Part shown: positions 31,701 through 40,091 of the stretch, piece by piece
How positions within the stretch are numbered: position 1 is the first letter of the stretch
Layout: each line of letters begins with the position of its first letter
From: SZAS-18 sp038322235
GTDB taxonomy: Bacteria > Verrucomicrobiota > Verrucomicrobiia > Chthoniobacterales > SZAS-18
Reading direction: 5' to 3'
Assembly: GCA_038322235.1 (NCBI GenBank)
Contig: JBBQFQ010000002.1
Location: 124,001 to 188,000, forward strand
DNA: 64,000 bases
Program-made: the position numbers and the translations under genes
Notes under the pieces: model-generated
What the model was told of the DNA's origin: nothing
The model's database searches: none
The model's input: only the letters and a program-made list of their open reading frames with translations

Positions 31701-32485
31701 CGACTCGTCTCCTTCCGGAGGGCCGGGGCGGCCGCGGGGTAGGGCGATGCCATCGGCGGTGCGACCGGCGCTGCTTCGGGTTGCGCACCGACGGACTGGA
31801 GGAAGTCGGCGATTTCTTCGTCCTCGGATTTCACGGGCTCGGGGGCGGGTTCAGCCGGCAGAATCGGATGCGCCCGGGAGGCGGCGTCCGCCAGGTCCAT
31901 GGGCAATCCCGTCACCATATCGAGCGGGAACGGACCGCTCCGGCGGATCTTCGGGGCGGGTTCGACCAACATGGGCGGATCGAACCCCGGCGTTGCGGAA
32001 TCACCCGCAACCGCCCCGTTCGCGGTTTGCGGTTCACCCCGCGCGGCGGCTCGCGCCCCGGGAAGTGGTTGATAATAGTAATCACCCCAATCGGTGAAGA
32101 CGTCCGCCTGCATCTGCTCCGCCTGAGTCTCCGCTTCCGCCTCCCGGCCGCCGAGCGTCAGATTGATGATCTCGTGCACGCCCGCGAGATGTTTCTGGCA
32201 GACTTGGAAGATCGCGTTCGCCCGGTCCGGATCCGACATCGTGAACGTGCTCGACACGTCAACGAGCCGCTCGAACAAACGGCCCGCCTTCTCAATCGCC
32301 AGGGCGCGTGCCATCCCTCCCATGGAACCCATGCTGTGATAGGCCGAGAGCGCGTCTCCCAGGGCCCCATCATCCGTCGGCGAGGTGGACAGGGTTGTGA
32401 GTGCGACCCGGGCGCGGTCCATCAAGGCGGAAAGTTCGCCAGAGAAGATTTTGCTAAACTCGCTGGTCGCGACGAGCGGGAGCAT
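28730..32485 (-). CDS. CheA-type hybrid histidine kinase (PilL/ChpA-like)
   Basis: I start at ATG 32485 (MLPLVATSEFSKIF), 22 bases after the MCP stop; upstream frame to 32710 is not conserved. The product has 1,251 residues. Its order is: degenerate Hpt-like region with H50 in AYHSMGSMGG; Pro-rich linker; canonical Hpt with H374 in LFHTIKGAANSIG; long Pro/Ala/Val repeat linker; CheA dimerisation and ATPase domain (HLVRNAVSHGIE, DDGGGMDL, GRGIGMDVVRREI); CheW-like domain; C-terminal receiver with D1177 in VMTDLEMPRMHG and Lys in YVTKPFSKD. It should phosphorylate the two receivers encoded upstream on receiving a signal from the MCP through CheW. Confidence 0.92.
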   Translation of the reverse strand: MLPLVATSEFSKIFSGELSALMDRARVALTTLSTSPTDDGALGDALSAYHSMGSMGGMARALAIEKAGRLFERLVDVSSTFTMSDPDRANAIFQVCQKHLAGVHEIINLTLGGREAEAETQAEQMQADVFTDWGDYYYQPLPGARAAARGEPQTANGAVAGDSATPGFDPPMLVEPAPKIRRSGPFPLDMVTGLPMDLADAASRAHPILPAEPAPEPVKSEDEEIADFLQSVGAQPEAAPVAPPMASPYPAAAPALRKETSRVTTPRLDKHAPPIRTTLLPPMPSAPRPPRQDFAARTPEGALTFVPPPVPKAPEYVPEVSAPVESAHGIDQEMLQYFIPETEEYCETMERALENWERHPFDVEPQGTLLRLFHTIKGAANSIGLTHIGNLTHSMEDMYMALDEKRLDLPHGQKLQLTSSAVQVIRQCLRRATSTPPVFSAPSTLDELLNRVSRAAQHVPEAPAPPVEAVVPVEAVVPAEAFAPVEAFAPVEVAQPAEAVFSEAETAAPEPVAAEAFAPVEVPAEVAAPLEYAPVEEPAPVAEFVSPPAIEEAVPAPDSVPVPPLPPEPELPVAAVEPRAVETVLATMDARRGGDDEEVFAESQSAARIEPARLDLLMNLVGELIVGRNQLQTRLLAFNQLQRELESAKNRLLDVVNDFQEKYEYSPVGNMSGSGPLPPVAGAASSPLARPRQAPSAPGGEKADAPAGFSDLEFDRYDDLNILCRTLVEIGNDTNEIITQSGKFIGSFNDETDRFSKTASRLQETVTAVRMSPLESLFRRLGRVAQEAATKEGKTIRWGTLGAATKLDRVVIDQIFQPLLHLVRNAVSHGIESAAIRQARGKVVEGTVTVRATQRSGQVVIELDDDGGGMDLSAIRERGVERGLIQPDSTIDESKLINLIFQPGFSTAKVITDISGRGIGMDVVRREITRLNGSIEVRSRAGQGTSITLRLPLTLAVNQAALVGVGGETYALAANFLDRAVTVKKASIERREDGQEMLSLADRSVPLIRLDLLLETPAVTDVVPTEDLHAVVVQLADEQFALGVDRSIGRQDIVVKQLGPILAGHPFFSGGTIGPDGRVVLLLDLPGIAEQLFQRSGIVAMVRAQALAAAEPIAPQGAPARDRRSLPPILIVDDSLSIRKVAEKYVGELGYRTDTAADGVAALEKIKRNVYSLVMTDLEMPRMHGFDLLAAIRKHEPTRELPVLVVTSRNAEKHRWQAKELGANDYVTKPFSKDILAEKFDRYLHGAPIPG

Positions 32486-32507
32486 GGGATCGTGGATTAG
32501 GGGCCGA

Positions 32508-35336
32508 TTACGTGGCAGAGAGAGCACCGCTCCCGTTCGGCCCACCCGGTTTCGAGGCGGCGACGAGTGGCGCGAGAGTCGGACTCCGACCCACTGAACC
32601 GACCGCAGGCGCCGCGGGCAGCGCAGAGGCCGCATCCGGAGTGCTGGCGCGCAGGGTTGGCGCGAGACCGGCGCTGGATACGGACGCACTCGGGATGATC
32701 TCCGCGCCAACGCGGAACTGTCCGACAGACGTGATCAACTCGTCGGCCAGTTTGGTGAGACCGGCCGATTCCTCCCGGTTGCGGCGCGAGTTGCCTTCGG
32801 CCTGTTCGGCGATGCTTTGCACCACCGTCATGGCCTCCAGCACGTGTCCGGCGCCCTCGGCCTGTTCCTTGGCGGCGGTGTTCATCGCGGAGATCAGCAT
32901 GGCGGACTCGGTGATGGAATGACGGATTCGCTCCAGTTCGGTTCCGGCCGAGGCGACGACGCGCGCTTCGCGTTCCACCTCCGCGGTCTGCTCTTCCATC
33001 GTGATAACGGCTTCGTTGGTGTCGCCCTGGATCGTCGAGACGAGGCCTTCGATGTCCCGCGCAGCCGCCTGCGTGCGTTCGGCGAGCTTTCGAACTTCTT
33101 CGGCGACGATGCTGAAGCCGCGGCCTTCCTCCCCGGCGCGCGAGGCCTCGATCGAGGCGTTCAGCGCCAGCATGTCCGTCTGATTCGAGATCGACTGAAT
33201 CGTTCCGAGAATCGTGCTGATTTCCATCGAACGCTCGCCGAGCCGCTTGATCTTGCGGGCGCCGGCCTGCACCGAACGCCGGATGCGCTCCATGCCGCTG
33301 ACGACCTCGCGCACGGCCGAGTCGCCGACTTCCGCGGCTTTCCGGGCATTATCGGCGGCAGCGTTCGCCGATTCCGCGTTGAGCGACACGACCTTCAGAT
33401 TCGACGTGATCTGGTTCATGGCGAGCGTCGTAAAGCCGATCTGCGTCGCCTGCTCGGCGGCGCCGCGTGCCATCTGCTCGGAAGACTGGAGGAAGTCGGA
33501 GGCGGCCCCGTTCACGCGGGTCGTCGCGGTCTGCACCCGTTTGAGGGTGTCACCGATGTTTTCCAACATGAGGTTGAAGGCGTCCGCGATGTTGCCGAGC
33601 GCCCCTTCCGTCACCTTCGCACGCACCGTCATGTCGCCGTCCGCGGCATCGGCGACGACATCGAGGAGCTGCCGGATGTCCGCCTGGAGCAGGGTGTTTT
33701 CCTTTTCCGCCTTTTCCTGCGCCGTGATGCGCGAGTCGACCATCGTATTGAAGGCCGTCGCGAAGAACCCGATTTCGTCACCGGAAAGCACTGGGGCGCG
33801 AACGGAGTTGTCACCCTGGGCGATTCGACCGGCCACGGTCGTGAGCGCGGTCAGCGGCTGCAGCACGCCCGCCGCTGTGATCAGCGAGATGAACAAGACG
33901 CCCAGCAAAATGAGGCCGCCAACCGCCGCGAGAATCTTCAGGAGCTTTTGGGCATCGGCAAACGCTTCCGAGGTCCCCTGTTCGACCACCAGACCGAGGT
34001 CCAGACCGCTCACGGCCAGCGGCCCGTACGAGCCGATCACCTGATCACCGGCGTAATTCGCGTACGTGGCCGTCCCGCTGGTCGGAACATTCGGCGCCGT
34101 CCCGAAGATCGCCCGGGTCGCTTCGTTGTCCGCGGTGGTCGCGAGAATCGAGGTGTTCCCCGCTGCTTCACCGAGCTTGTTCATCCGCATTTTCCGCTGC
34201 GACGTTCCCAGGCTTTCGGTGTAGCGCGAGTCCGACCGAAGCTTCAAATCCGGACCCACCATGTACGCTTCACCCGTCTGACCGAGGCCGATTTCGGACA
34301 GCCGGCCCCCGAAATTAAAGAGCGAATAAATACGGTCGACGCCCAGCCGGAAGACCAGCACCCCGAGCCGGCGGCCAACCGTGTCGGTGACGGGCGTCGC
34401 CATGAAAATCGAAGGCGAGTCGTACGCGTAATCGTAGGCCCCGAAATCGGTCAGCACCACGCGGGAATCGAGATCGGCGTTCGTGCTCGACTCCGAGAAC
34501 CAGGCAGCAAAATACGCGTCTCCCAACCCGAGCGCCTTGGCGGGGCCCGTGCGCACGTTCGTGCCGAAATCCAGCTCCTTGTCGAGACTGTACACAACGT
34601 TGCCGTCGGCATCGATGAGATAGACGTCCTCATAACCGAAGCGCTCCGCGATCGCCTTGAAGTAGGGGTGATAGCGATTGTTCGCGACCGCGTAGTTCGA
34701 GCGAAAGAAGGCCTCGCGGAGGGGGCGGTCGAGCTGTTCGTTCGCGAGGATGTCCGTCGTCGAATTGTTGAGTGCCTTGGAACCCGGAGGCGCGGGATTC
34801 TTGACCGTATAGACGAGCTGGAGCAGAAGCGCCTCGCGGTCTTTCGGGAGATACTTGTCCGACTCCTCCCGAGGCGCGGGTGCCCGCGCCACGAGCAGGC
34901 CCTGAATGAGGAACTGTTCGTAATACGCTCGGTCGCTTTCGCGGAGATTGAGCATGAACGGAACGTCCGCGGTGAAACCTTCCGTCGCGAGTTCCGCGAA
35001 AAGCGTGCGACGCGCGCCGGTGAACTCGGCGAGGGCCAGCTGCACGGTCTGGGACTCCGCCTGCGTCGCCAGCTGCGCCCGATTCGAGCGGAAGTATTCG
35101 TTCACCTGCCGCGTCAAAAGGCTTCGCAGCGAGGTGAACTGCGCCTCACGGTTGCTCTGCAGGGATTGGCGGAGCAGGGCGTAGGCGATTGTCGCCAGAA
35201 ACCCGAGCGCGAGCAGCGCGACCCCGAGATTCGCCAGCAGCAGCTTGGTACGGACTTTCGTCTTGCCGGTGCGCTGGTTGACGTCTTCCGGCGCGGAGGT
35301 GGCAGACTTGGCGGTTGCAGTGGTTTCCTTGGCCAT
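32508..35336 (-). CDS. Methyl-accepting chemotaxis protein (PilJ-position receptor)
   Basis: The 942-residue receptor has TM1 at about residues 32-55 (LLLANLGVALLALGFLATIAYALL in part), a large periplasmic region of about 410 residues with Cache-like features (FGYEDVYLIDADGNVVYS, GQTGEAYMVGPDL), and TM2 at about 466-490. A HAMP domain follows, then a second HAMP-like segment, and a full cytoplasmic signalling domain whose tip reads IVAEEVRKLAERTQAAARDI. No CheR-docking pentapeptide is seen at the Ser/Ala-rich C-terminus, and no cheR or cheB lies in the operon. The Cache-type sensor differs from PilJ of Pseudomonas. It lies between the LivJ-like binding protein gene and cheA. Confidence 0.92.
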   Translation of the reverse strand: MAKETTATAKSATSAPEDVNQRTGKTKVRTKLLLANLGVALLALGFLATIAYALLRQSLQSNREAQFTSLRSLLTRQVNEYFRSNRAQLATQAESQTVQLALAEFTGARRTLFAELATEGFTADVPFMLNLRESDRAYYEQFLIQGLLVARAPAPREESDKYLPKDREALLLQLVYTVKNPAPPGSKALNNSTTDILANEQLDRPLREAFFRSNYAVANNRYHPYFKAIAERFGYEDVYLIDADGNVVYSLDKELDFGTNVRTGPAKALGLGDAYFAAWFSESSTNADLDSRVVLTDFGAYDYAYDSPSIFMATPVTDTVGRRLGVLVFRLGVDRIYSLFNFGGRLSEIGLGQTGEAYMVGPDLKLRSDSRYTESLGTSQRKMRMNKLGEAAGNTSILATTADNEATRAIFGTAPNVPTSGTATYANYAGDQVIGSYGPLAVSGLDLGLVVEQGTSEAFADAQKLLKILAAVGGLILLGVLFISLITAAGVLQPLTALTTVAGRIAQGDNSVRAPVLSGDEIGFFATAFNTMVDSRITAQEKAEKENTLLQADIRQLLDVVADAADGDMTVRAKVTEGALGNIADAFNLMLENIGDTLKRVQTATTRVNGAASDFLQSSEQMARGAAEQATQIGFTTLAMNQITSNLKVVSLNAESANAAADNARKAAEVGDSAVREVVSGMERIRRSVQAGARKIKRLGERSMEISTILGTIQSISNQTDMLALNASIEASRAGEEGRGFSIVAEEVRKLAERTQAAARDIEGLVSTIQGDTNEAVITMEEQTAEVEREARVVASAGTELERIRHSITESAMLISAMNTAAKEQAEGAGHVLEAMTVVQSIAEQAEGNSRRNREESAGLTKLADELITSVGQFRVGAEIIPSASVSSAGLAPTLRASTPDAASALPAAPAVGSVGRSPTLAPLVAASKPGGPNGSGALSAT

Positions 35337-35387
35337 GACCTGGGAGGGTGCGGGGTGCGGTGAAGAGTGCGGGCCGGCGGGGCAGCG

Positions 35388-36566
35388 TTAGGGCGTGAAT
35401 TTCTCGACCTTCGCAAGTTGTCCTGCGCGAACGACGTTGAGATAGAAATCCTTCGAACCCTGCCGGGTGGAAGGCGTGAACGTGATCGCCACACCCCCGA
35501 TGTCGGCATTGAGATTCTCCAGTGCCTTGAGAAAGGCCGCAGCGTTCAGATTTGCCCCGGTGTCACGAAGCGCCTGGGCCATGACCGCGGCGTTCAAATA
35601 CCCCTCCAGCGCGGCGTGCGTCGCCGAGAAATCAGGCGAGCCCTTCATGTCGTCCTGAAACGCCTTGACCAAAGGGACGCTGGCTTCCGTGGGCAAGGGG
35701 ACAACTTGGGAGAAGTAGACGCCATTCGCGGCCTCCTGACCGGCGAACTCTGCGAACTGCTCGGCCCCGACAAAGGATGTTCCGACGATGATCGGGGAGA
35801 ACCCACGAGCCTTCAGGCCCTTCACGAAGAGAGCGCTCGCCTGATAGCTTGTGCCGAGGACAATGGCGTCCGGCCGGGCTTGGAGCATGGTTTCGACCGC
35901 GGCCGCGACATCGACCGTATTTCGGATCGCGCTCGCGGAAGCCGCAACCGCGATGCCGCGGGGGCGAAGGGCCCGCTCGACCCCCCGCAGCACGCCATCG
36001 CCATCTGAATCGGCCTGGTGAAACACCGCGATCTTCGTCACCGAGCGATCCGTGATCAGACGTTCGACAATGAGCGCGGCCTCCTCGAAAAATCCGGGTC
36101 GGATGTGGAAGAGATAACGGTTGATCGGCTGGCGAAGCGTCTGCGCTCCAGTGAACGCGCCGACGAGGGGAATCTGGGCCTCGGTGATCATCTGCCCGGC
36201 GGCGCGCGTATTCACGCCGCCCATGTAGTTCAGCAGGGCGAAGACCTTGTCTTCGTTGATCAACCGGCGCGTATTCAACGTGCACGCGAGGACCTCGTAA
36301 CGATCGTCATAAGCGATCAGCTTGACCTTGCGCTGATGGATGCCGCCCTCGCGCTCATTCAAGCGATCGAAATAAACGCGCGCGCCCTTCAGGTAATCAA
36401 GTCCAACCGCGCCGGACCGGCCCGATTGCGCGACACTCACGCCGATCTTCACCTCGTTCGTCGCGACGGGACGGTCGGTGGTGAGAAAGGTGCTGGCGGG
36501 CGCCTGGGCGCCTGCTGACCCGGCGAGGAAGAAGGAGGCAGCGACGGCGGACAGGAGCGTTTTCAT
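35388..36566 (-). CDS. LivJ-type periplasmic ligand-binding protein in the chemosensory operon
   Basis: A 392-residue type I periplasmic binding protein (Peripla_BP_6) with a signal peptide (MKTLLSAVAASFFLAGSAGA) and family landmarks EVKIGVSVAQSGRSG, GARVYFDRLNEREGG, IPLVGAFTGAQTLRQP and DAIVLGTSYQASA. Such proteins usually feed branched-chain amino acid or amide ABC transporters, but no permease or ATPase gene is near. Its ATG overlaps the cheW stop codon (ATGA at 36563-36566), so the two are translationally coupled, and the MCP gene follows after 51 bases. It probably captures the ligand presented to that MCP; this is inference. Confidence 0.9.
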   Translation of the reverse strand: MKTLLSAVAASFFLAGSAGAQAPASTFLTTDRPVATNEVKIGVSVAQSGRSGAVGLDYLKGARVYFDRLNEREGGIHQRKVKLIAYDDRYEVLACTLNTRRLINEDKVFALLNYMGGVNTRAAGQMITEAQIPLVGAFTGAQTLRQPINRYLFHIRPGFFEEAALIVERLITDRSVTKIAVFHQADSDGDGVLRGVERALRPRGIAVAASASAIRNTVDVAAAVETMLQARPDAIVLGTSYQASALFVKGLKARGFSPIIVGTSFVGAEQFAEFAGQEAANGVYFSQVVPLPTEASVPLVKAFQDDMKGSPDFSATHAALEGYLNAAVMAQALRDTGANLNAAAFLKALENLNADIGGVAITFTPSTRQGSKDFYLNVVRAGQLAKVEKFTP

Positions 36567-37054
36567 GCGGCGGCGGGAGAGGATTTCTTGTATTGGAGGG
36601 CGCGAGCCAGAGCGTCGACGGAAAGGCAGCGAATGGTCTCACCAGCCCGGATCCAGACCCGCGGTGCGATGTTCGTGTGCTGACCGGGGGCCGGATCGGC
36701 AACCAGGGCGGCGTCCGGGATCTGGACCACCTGCTCGAATCGGGAAATGCGCACCGCGAAAGTCGAGTTGGCGTGCCGCACCACGAGGAAAAGCGGCGAC
36801 ACCTGCGCCGTCGAGCGCGTCTCGCCGAACCACGGTTCGAGGGTGGCCGCCGGGAGAATTTCACCGCGTAAATTGATCAAACCGAGGATTCCGCGCGTCC
36901 CGTGCGGAATCCGGGTGACGGACGCCTCGTTCACCACCTCGCCCACCGAACCGATCGGCAGGGCAAAACGCTGGCCCGTAACCTCGAAGATCGCGTGCGG
37001 CGACGACGGAGGTGGTGGGGTAACCGGTGGGGCGGTGGGAGGCGCGTCACTCAT
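36563..37054 (-). CDS. CheW-like coupling protein (PilI-like)
   Basis: A 163-residue CheW domain: FEVTGQRFALPIGSVGEVV, RIPHGTRGILGLINLRGEIL and the later FAVRISRFEQVVQIP blocks are typical. A Pro-rich N-terminal tail of about 20 residues precedes the domain. It links receptor to CheA kinase at the membrane. It starts five bases after the receiver gene stop and its own TGA overlaps the start of the binding-protein gene. Confidence 0.93.
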   Translation of the reverse strand: MSDAPPTAPPVTPPPPSSPHAIFEVTGQRFALPIGSVGEVVNEASVTRIPHGTRGILGLINLRGEILPAATLEPWFGETRSTAQVSPLFLVVRHANSTFAVRISRFEQVVQIPDAALVADPAPGQHTNIAPRVWIRAGETIRCLSVDALARALQYKKSSPAAA

Positions 37055-37058
37055 GGCT

Positions 37059-37424
37059 TCAGGCGGGGAGAAGTTTGTCGATCGCAGCGAGCAATCCTTC
37101 CTGCGTGCAGGGCTTCGTGAGGTAATCGGACGCGCCCTGCTTCATGCCCCAGAATTTGTCGCTGTCCCCACCTTTGGAACTGATCAGGATCACCGGCACG
37201 TGCGCTGTCGTCGGCTCGCGTTTGATCCGGCGGCAGACCTGAAATCCGTCGACCTTCGGCATGACGATGTCGAGCAGGACAAGATCGGGCTTCTCGCTCT
37301 GGCACAGCGCGATTCCCATCTCGCCGTCAGTGGCCTCGACGATTTCGTAGGGACGGGAGGAGAGGAACGACCGCAGGACCATCCGGTCGGTGGCCATGTC
37401 GTCGATGATCAAAAGCTTAGGCAT
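37059..37424 (-). CDS. Single-domain response regulator (PilH/CheY-like)
   Basis: I take ATG 37424 (MPKLLIIDDMATDR); the frame extends upstream to 37682 without conservation. The 121-residue receiver has the acidic pair D8-D9, the phosphorylatable Asp at D52 (LVLLDIVMPKVDG), the Ser/Thr at VILISSKGG and the Lys in YLTKPCTQE. With no output domain it should act by binding, or as a phosphate sink, as CheY, PilG or PilH do. Second gene of the operon. Confidence 0.93.
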   Translation of the reverse strand: MPKLLIIDDMATDRMVLRSFLSSRPYEIVEATDGEMGIALCQSEKPDLVLLDIVMPKVDGFQVCRRIKREPTTAHVPVILISSKGGDSDKFWGMKQGASDYLTKPCTQEGLLAAIDKLLPA

Positions 37425-37464
37425 GGGTTTGGAGAGTCGGAGTGTATTTGAATGGTACGAAGCT

Positions 37465-38937
37465 TCAGGCGACGGCACCCGCCAGCTCACGGCTGTTCTC
37501 GCCCGCGAACGCCGCGGAGCCTTCGGACGAGGCGTCCTCATACGGTGCGGCCACCGGGACGGTGTTAAGGAAGGCGAGATCGAGCCGGATGAGGCAGTAG
37601 ATGGCGCGGCAGACCTCGAAGATGGGCTGTCCAGTAATGTCGATGAGATGTTGAACCGTGAGGGCGCCGTTGATCCGGGCAACGAGTTCGCTCTCCAGCG
37701 AGCTGAAACTCAGCCTCGCGAGCTGATCGAGCCCGTGTTCCGTCAACCCGACATAGTACTCGAGCGCCGGGACGTAGGCGGAGATCTGCTGCCAGTCGCT
37801 GACCCGGCGGTAGGAGTCGAGGAGGAGCTGGTTCAGCGAGTATTCGACGCGGTGGTCATTGGCAAAGGCGGGGAGTTGCGGCATCGCCTGGAAACTGAGG
37901 AGGGCGTTCTTTTCGTCGTTGACCCGCGCGAGGCAGCGATGGCCGCAATCGCGGAGCAGCGTGCGCAACGAAAGGCCCGAACTCTGGAACCCGCCATCCT
38001 CCAGGGAAACGAAGAACGGGGCGCTGGATTCCCGCTGAGCCTGCATGGCTTGGGAGATAAGCTGGCGAGGAACTTGGGCAAAGGGGTACGTGCTGCCCGC
38101 GCAGTAGGACCGGGGATTGTTGCTCGTAATGCTGACGATCGCCCCCCGGTCGAAGTACATCGCCACCGTCTCCTCCCGGAGCTTCATCGACAGACTGCCC
38201 GTGGCCTGCTCGGAGCACAGATACGTCATCATGTGCCGCTCACTCGCGAAGCGCGACGGGCACCGGATCGGCTCGTCATCCCGGCTGGCGCCTCCCTCTT
38301 GGACGACCGCCATGAGGTCTTCGGCCAGCTCGTCCATCAATTCGAGCGGCAGAAGGCGCGTCAGATAGTAGGAGGAAGGCGCCTGGCCACCGCGCGATTC
38401 CTCGAGCGACGGGATCGAGACGAGCGGCGGATGCAGCCGCGCCACCAGCTTCTGGAAAATCCGCTGGCGCAAATCGGCGGCGAGCGCCACCTGCGCGGGG
38501 GCCGGCACCGCCGCGAAAGCCGGCACCGGAACCGGTTCCGGTTCGGGGGCCGCCACGGGCTTAGCGACCTTCAGCAGGATGTTCGAAACAACGGCCTGCA
38601 GAACGTTGGCGGCGAAGGGCTTCGTCAGGTAGTCGACGACATTCGGAAAATCCTGATAGAGCTCGCGGATCGCATTGCCGTGCCCGCTGATCAACAAAAT
38701 CGGGATGAGGTGGCCGCCATCATGGTCCTGTAACTGCTGGCAAAACTCGACGCCCCGCATGTCGGGCAGGATGTAGTCGAGCAGGACGAGATCCGGGCGC
38801 CGATCGAGCGCCATCTTGAAGCCCTCGGTCCCCGTTGAAGCAAGCAATACCTCGTAGCCAGCCTGGCGGAGAGTCGTCTCCGTCAGCTTGCGCATCGTCA
38901 AGCTATCGTCCACCGCGAGAATGGTCTTCTTGCTCAT
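37465..38937 (-). CDS. PatA-like response regulator (receiver plus PATAN-type domain)
   Basis: The 490-residue protein begins with a receiver (AVDDSLTMRKLTE; phosphoacceptor D54 in LVLLDYILPDMRG; Lys in YLTKPFAAN). A Pro/Ala/Val linker follows, then a DUF4388-type region with GSLSMKLREETVAMYFDRG and AIVSITSNN, and a helical C-terminus. In cyanobacterial PatA proteins the order is reversed (PATAN then REC), so the order here is worth noting. It is the first gene of the chemosensory operon and probably carries CheA's output to the motility or adhesion machinery. Confidence 0.85.
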   Translation of the reverse strand: MSKKTILAVDDSLTMRKLTETTLRQAGYEVLLASTGTEGFKMALDRRPDLVLLDYILPDMRGVEFCQQLQDHDGGHLIPILLISGHGNAIRELYQDFPNVVDYLTKPFAANVLQAVVSNILLKVAKPVAAPEPEPVPVPAFAAVPAPAQVALAADLRQRIFQKLVARLHPPLVSIPSLEESRGGQAPSSYYLTRLLPLELMDELAEDLMAVVQEGGASRDDEPIRCPSRFASERHMMTYLCSEQATGSLSMKLREETVAMYFDRGAIVSITSNNPRSYCAGSTYPFAQVPRQLISQAMQAQRESSAPFFVSLEDGGFQSSGLSLRTLLRDCGHRCLARVNDEKNALLSFQAMPQLPAFANDHRVEYSLNQLLLDSYRRVSDWQQISAYVPALEYYVGLTEHGLDQLARLSFSSLESELVARINGALTVQHLIDITGQPIFEVCRAIYCLIRLDLAFLNTVPVAAPYEDASSEGSAAFAGENSRELAGAVA

Positions 38938-39067
38938 GTCGTCTAAGAGATGGGAACCTCAGCCATCCAAAATTCCCATAGCCATTGGATAACGACTCCG
39001 CAAAGGGAAGCAAGGAATAAGCCGATCGTTCGTGTCGGCAGAATGGGCGAACGTCGGGGCGACTTTC

Positions 39068-40081
39068 CTACGGGACCCGGCGCCAAGTGGTCTGTGTTAG
39101 GATCATTTGGATCCCCAGCAGACCAAGCGCCGCACCCGCGGCCCAAGGAAACAGGTCGCGGTATTCCCGGTATTCCGTGACCTCGATTTTCGATTTCTCG
39201 AGCGTGTCGATCTGCTCAAAAATATCCGCGAGCGCCCGGGTGTTCTTCGCCGCAAAATATCGCCCGCCCCCGATCGTCGCGATCTGCTTCAACGCGGTCT
39301 CGTCGAGATCCGCCTGGAGCGTGGTGTAGACCGTCCGGCCCAGCGCGTCGGTGACGGGGTACGGCGCCGGCCCCTGGCTGCCGGCCCCGATCGTATAGAT
39401 CTTGATCGCCAACGCCGCCGCGGCCTCGGCCGCCGTAGCGGGCGCCACCCGTCCGGCATTGTTTCCGCCGTCGCTCAGCAGGACGATGATGCGCGATTTC
39501 GCGCTCGAATCCTTGAGCCGGCTGGCGGCCGATGCGAGCGCCGAACCAATGGCCGTGCCGTCCTCCACGAGCCCGATCCGCAGCCGGTCGAGGTTTTGGA
39601 GGAGCCAGCCGTGATCCAGCGTCAGCGGACTCACCAGATACGGTCGACCGGCGAAGGCGCTGATCCCGATGCGATCTGCTGGCCGCTGCTCGATGAACTG
39701 CCGCGTGATGCGCTTCACGGTGTCGATGCGGTTCGCGCGTCGACCATCGTCGGTGAGGTAATCCTCGGCGAGCATCGAGCGCGACACGTCCAGAACGACC
39801 ATGATGTCGATCCCGCTGGTCTGCACTTGGGTGAAGCTGTTCGAAAGCTGCGGGCGTCCCAGAGCGACGATGCCGGCTGCCAGCGAAAGGAGCATGAGGC
39901 CGAGCGACCAGCGCCCTGAACGGAAGCGAGTCGCGACGCCGGCCGCGCGGAGCGGTTCAGTACCCGAGAACTGCACGGCGGGAGCACCGCCGAGCCGGCC
40001 AGCCAGCAAGGCCAGCGCCGGCACCGCGAGCAGCGCGAGCAACGCAAGGGGATGCGCAAACGAGAAATTGGACCAGTTCAT
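39068..40081 (-). CDS. batA: BatA-like von Willebrand factor A protein
   Basis: A 337-residue inner-membrane protein: two hydrophobic segments near the N-terminus (about 8-26 and 62-76), a VWA domain with the MIDAS motif in VVLDVSRSM, and a C-terminal span near residues 312-330. The N-terminal FAHPLALLALLAVPALALL and the position after moxR, DUF58 and DUF4381 genes are typical of the Bat (Bacteroides aerotolerance) cluster. The VWA domain would face the periplasm. batB, batC and batD-like genes are not found downstream; the next gene begins the chemosensory operon. Confidence 0.9.
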   Translation of the reverse strand: MNWSNFSFAHPLALLALLAVPALALLAGRLGGAPAVQFSGTEPLRAAGVATRFRSGRWSLGLMLLSLAAGIVALGRPQLSNSFTQVQTSGIDIMVVLDVSRSMLAEDYLTDDGRRANRIDTVKRITRQFIEQRPADRIGISAFAGRPYLVSPLTLDHGWLLQNLDRLRIGLVEDGTAIGSALASAASRLKDSSAKSRIIVLLSDGGNNAGRVAPATAAEAAAALAIKIYTIGAGSQGPAPYPVTDALGRTVYTTLQADLDETALKQIATIGGGRYFAAKNTRALADIFEQIDTLEKSKIEVTEYREYRDLFPWAAGAALGLLGIQMILTQTTWRRVP

Positions 40082-40091
40082 CGAATCTCTC

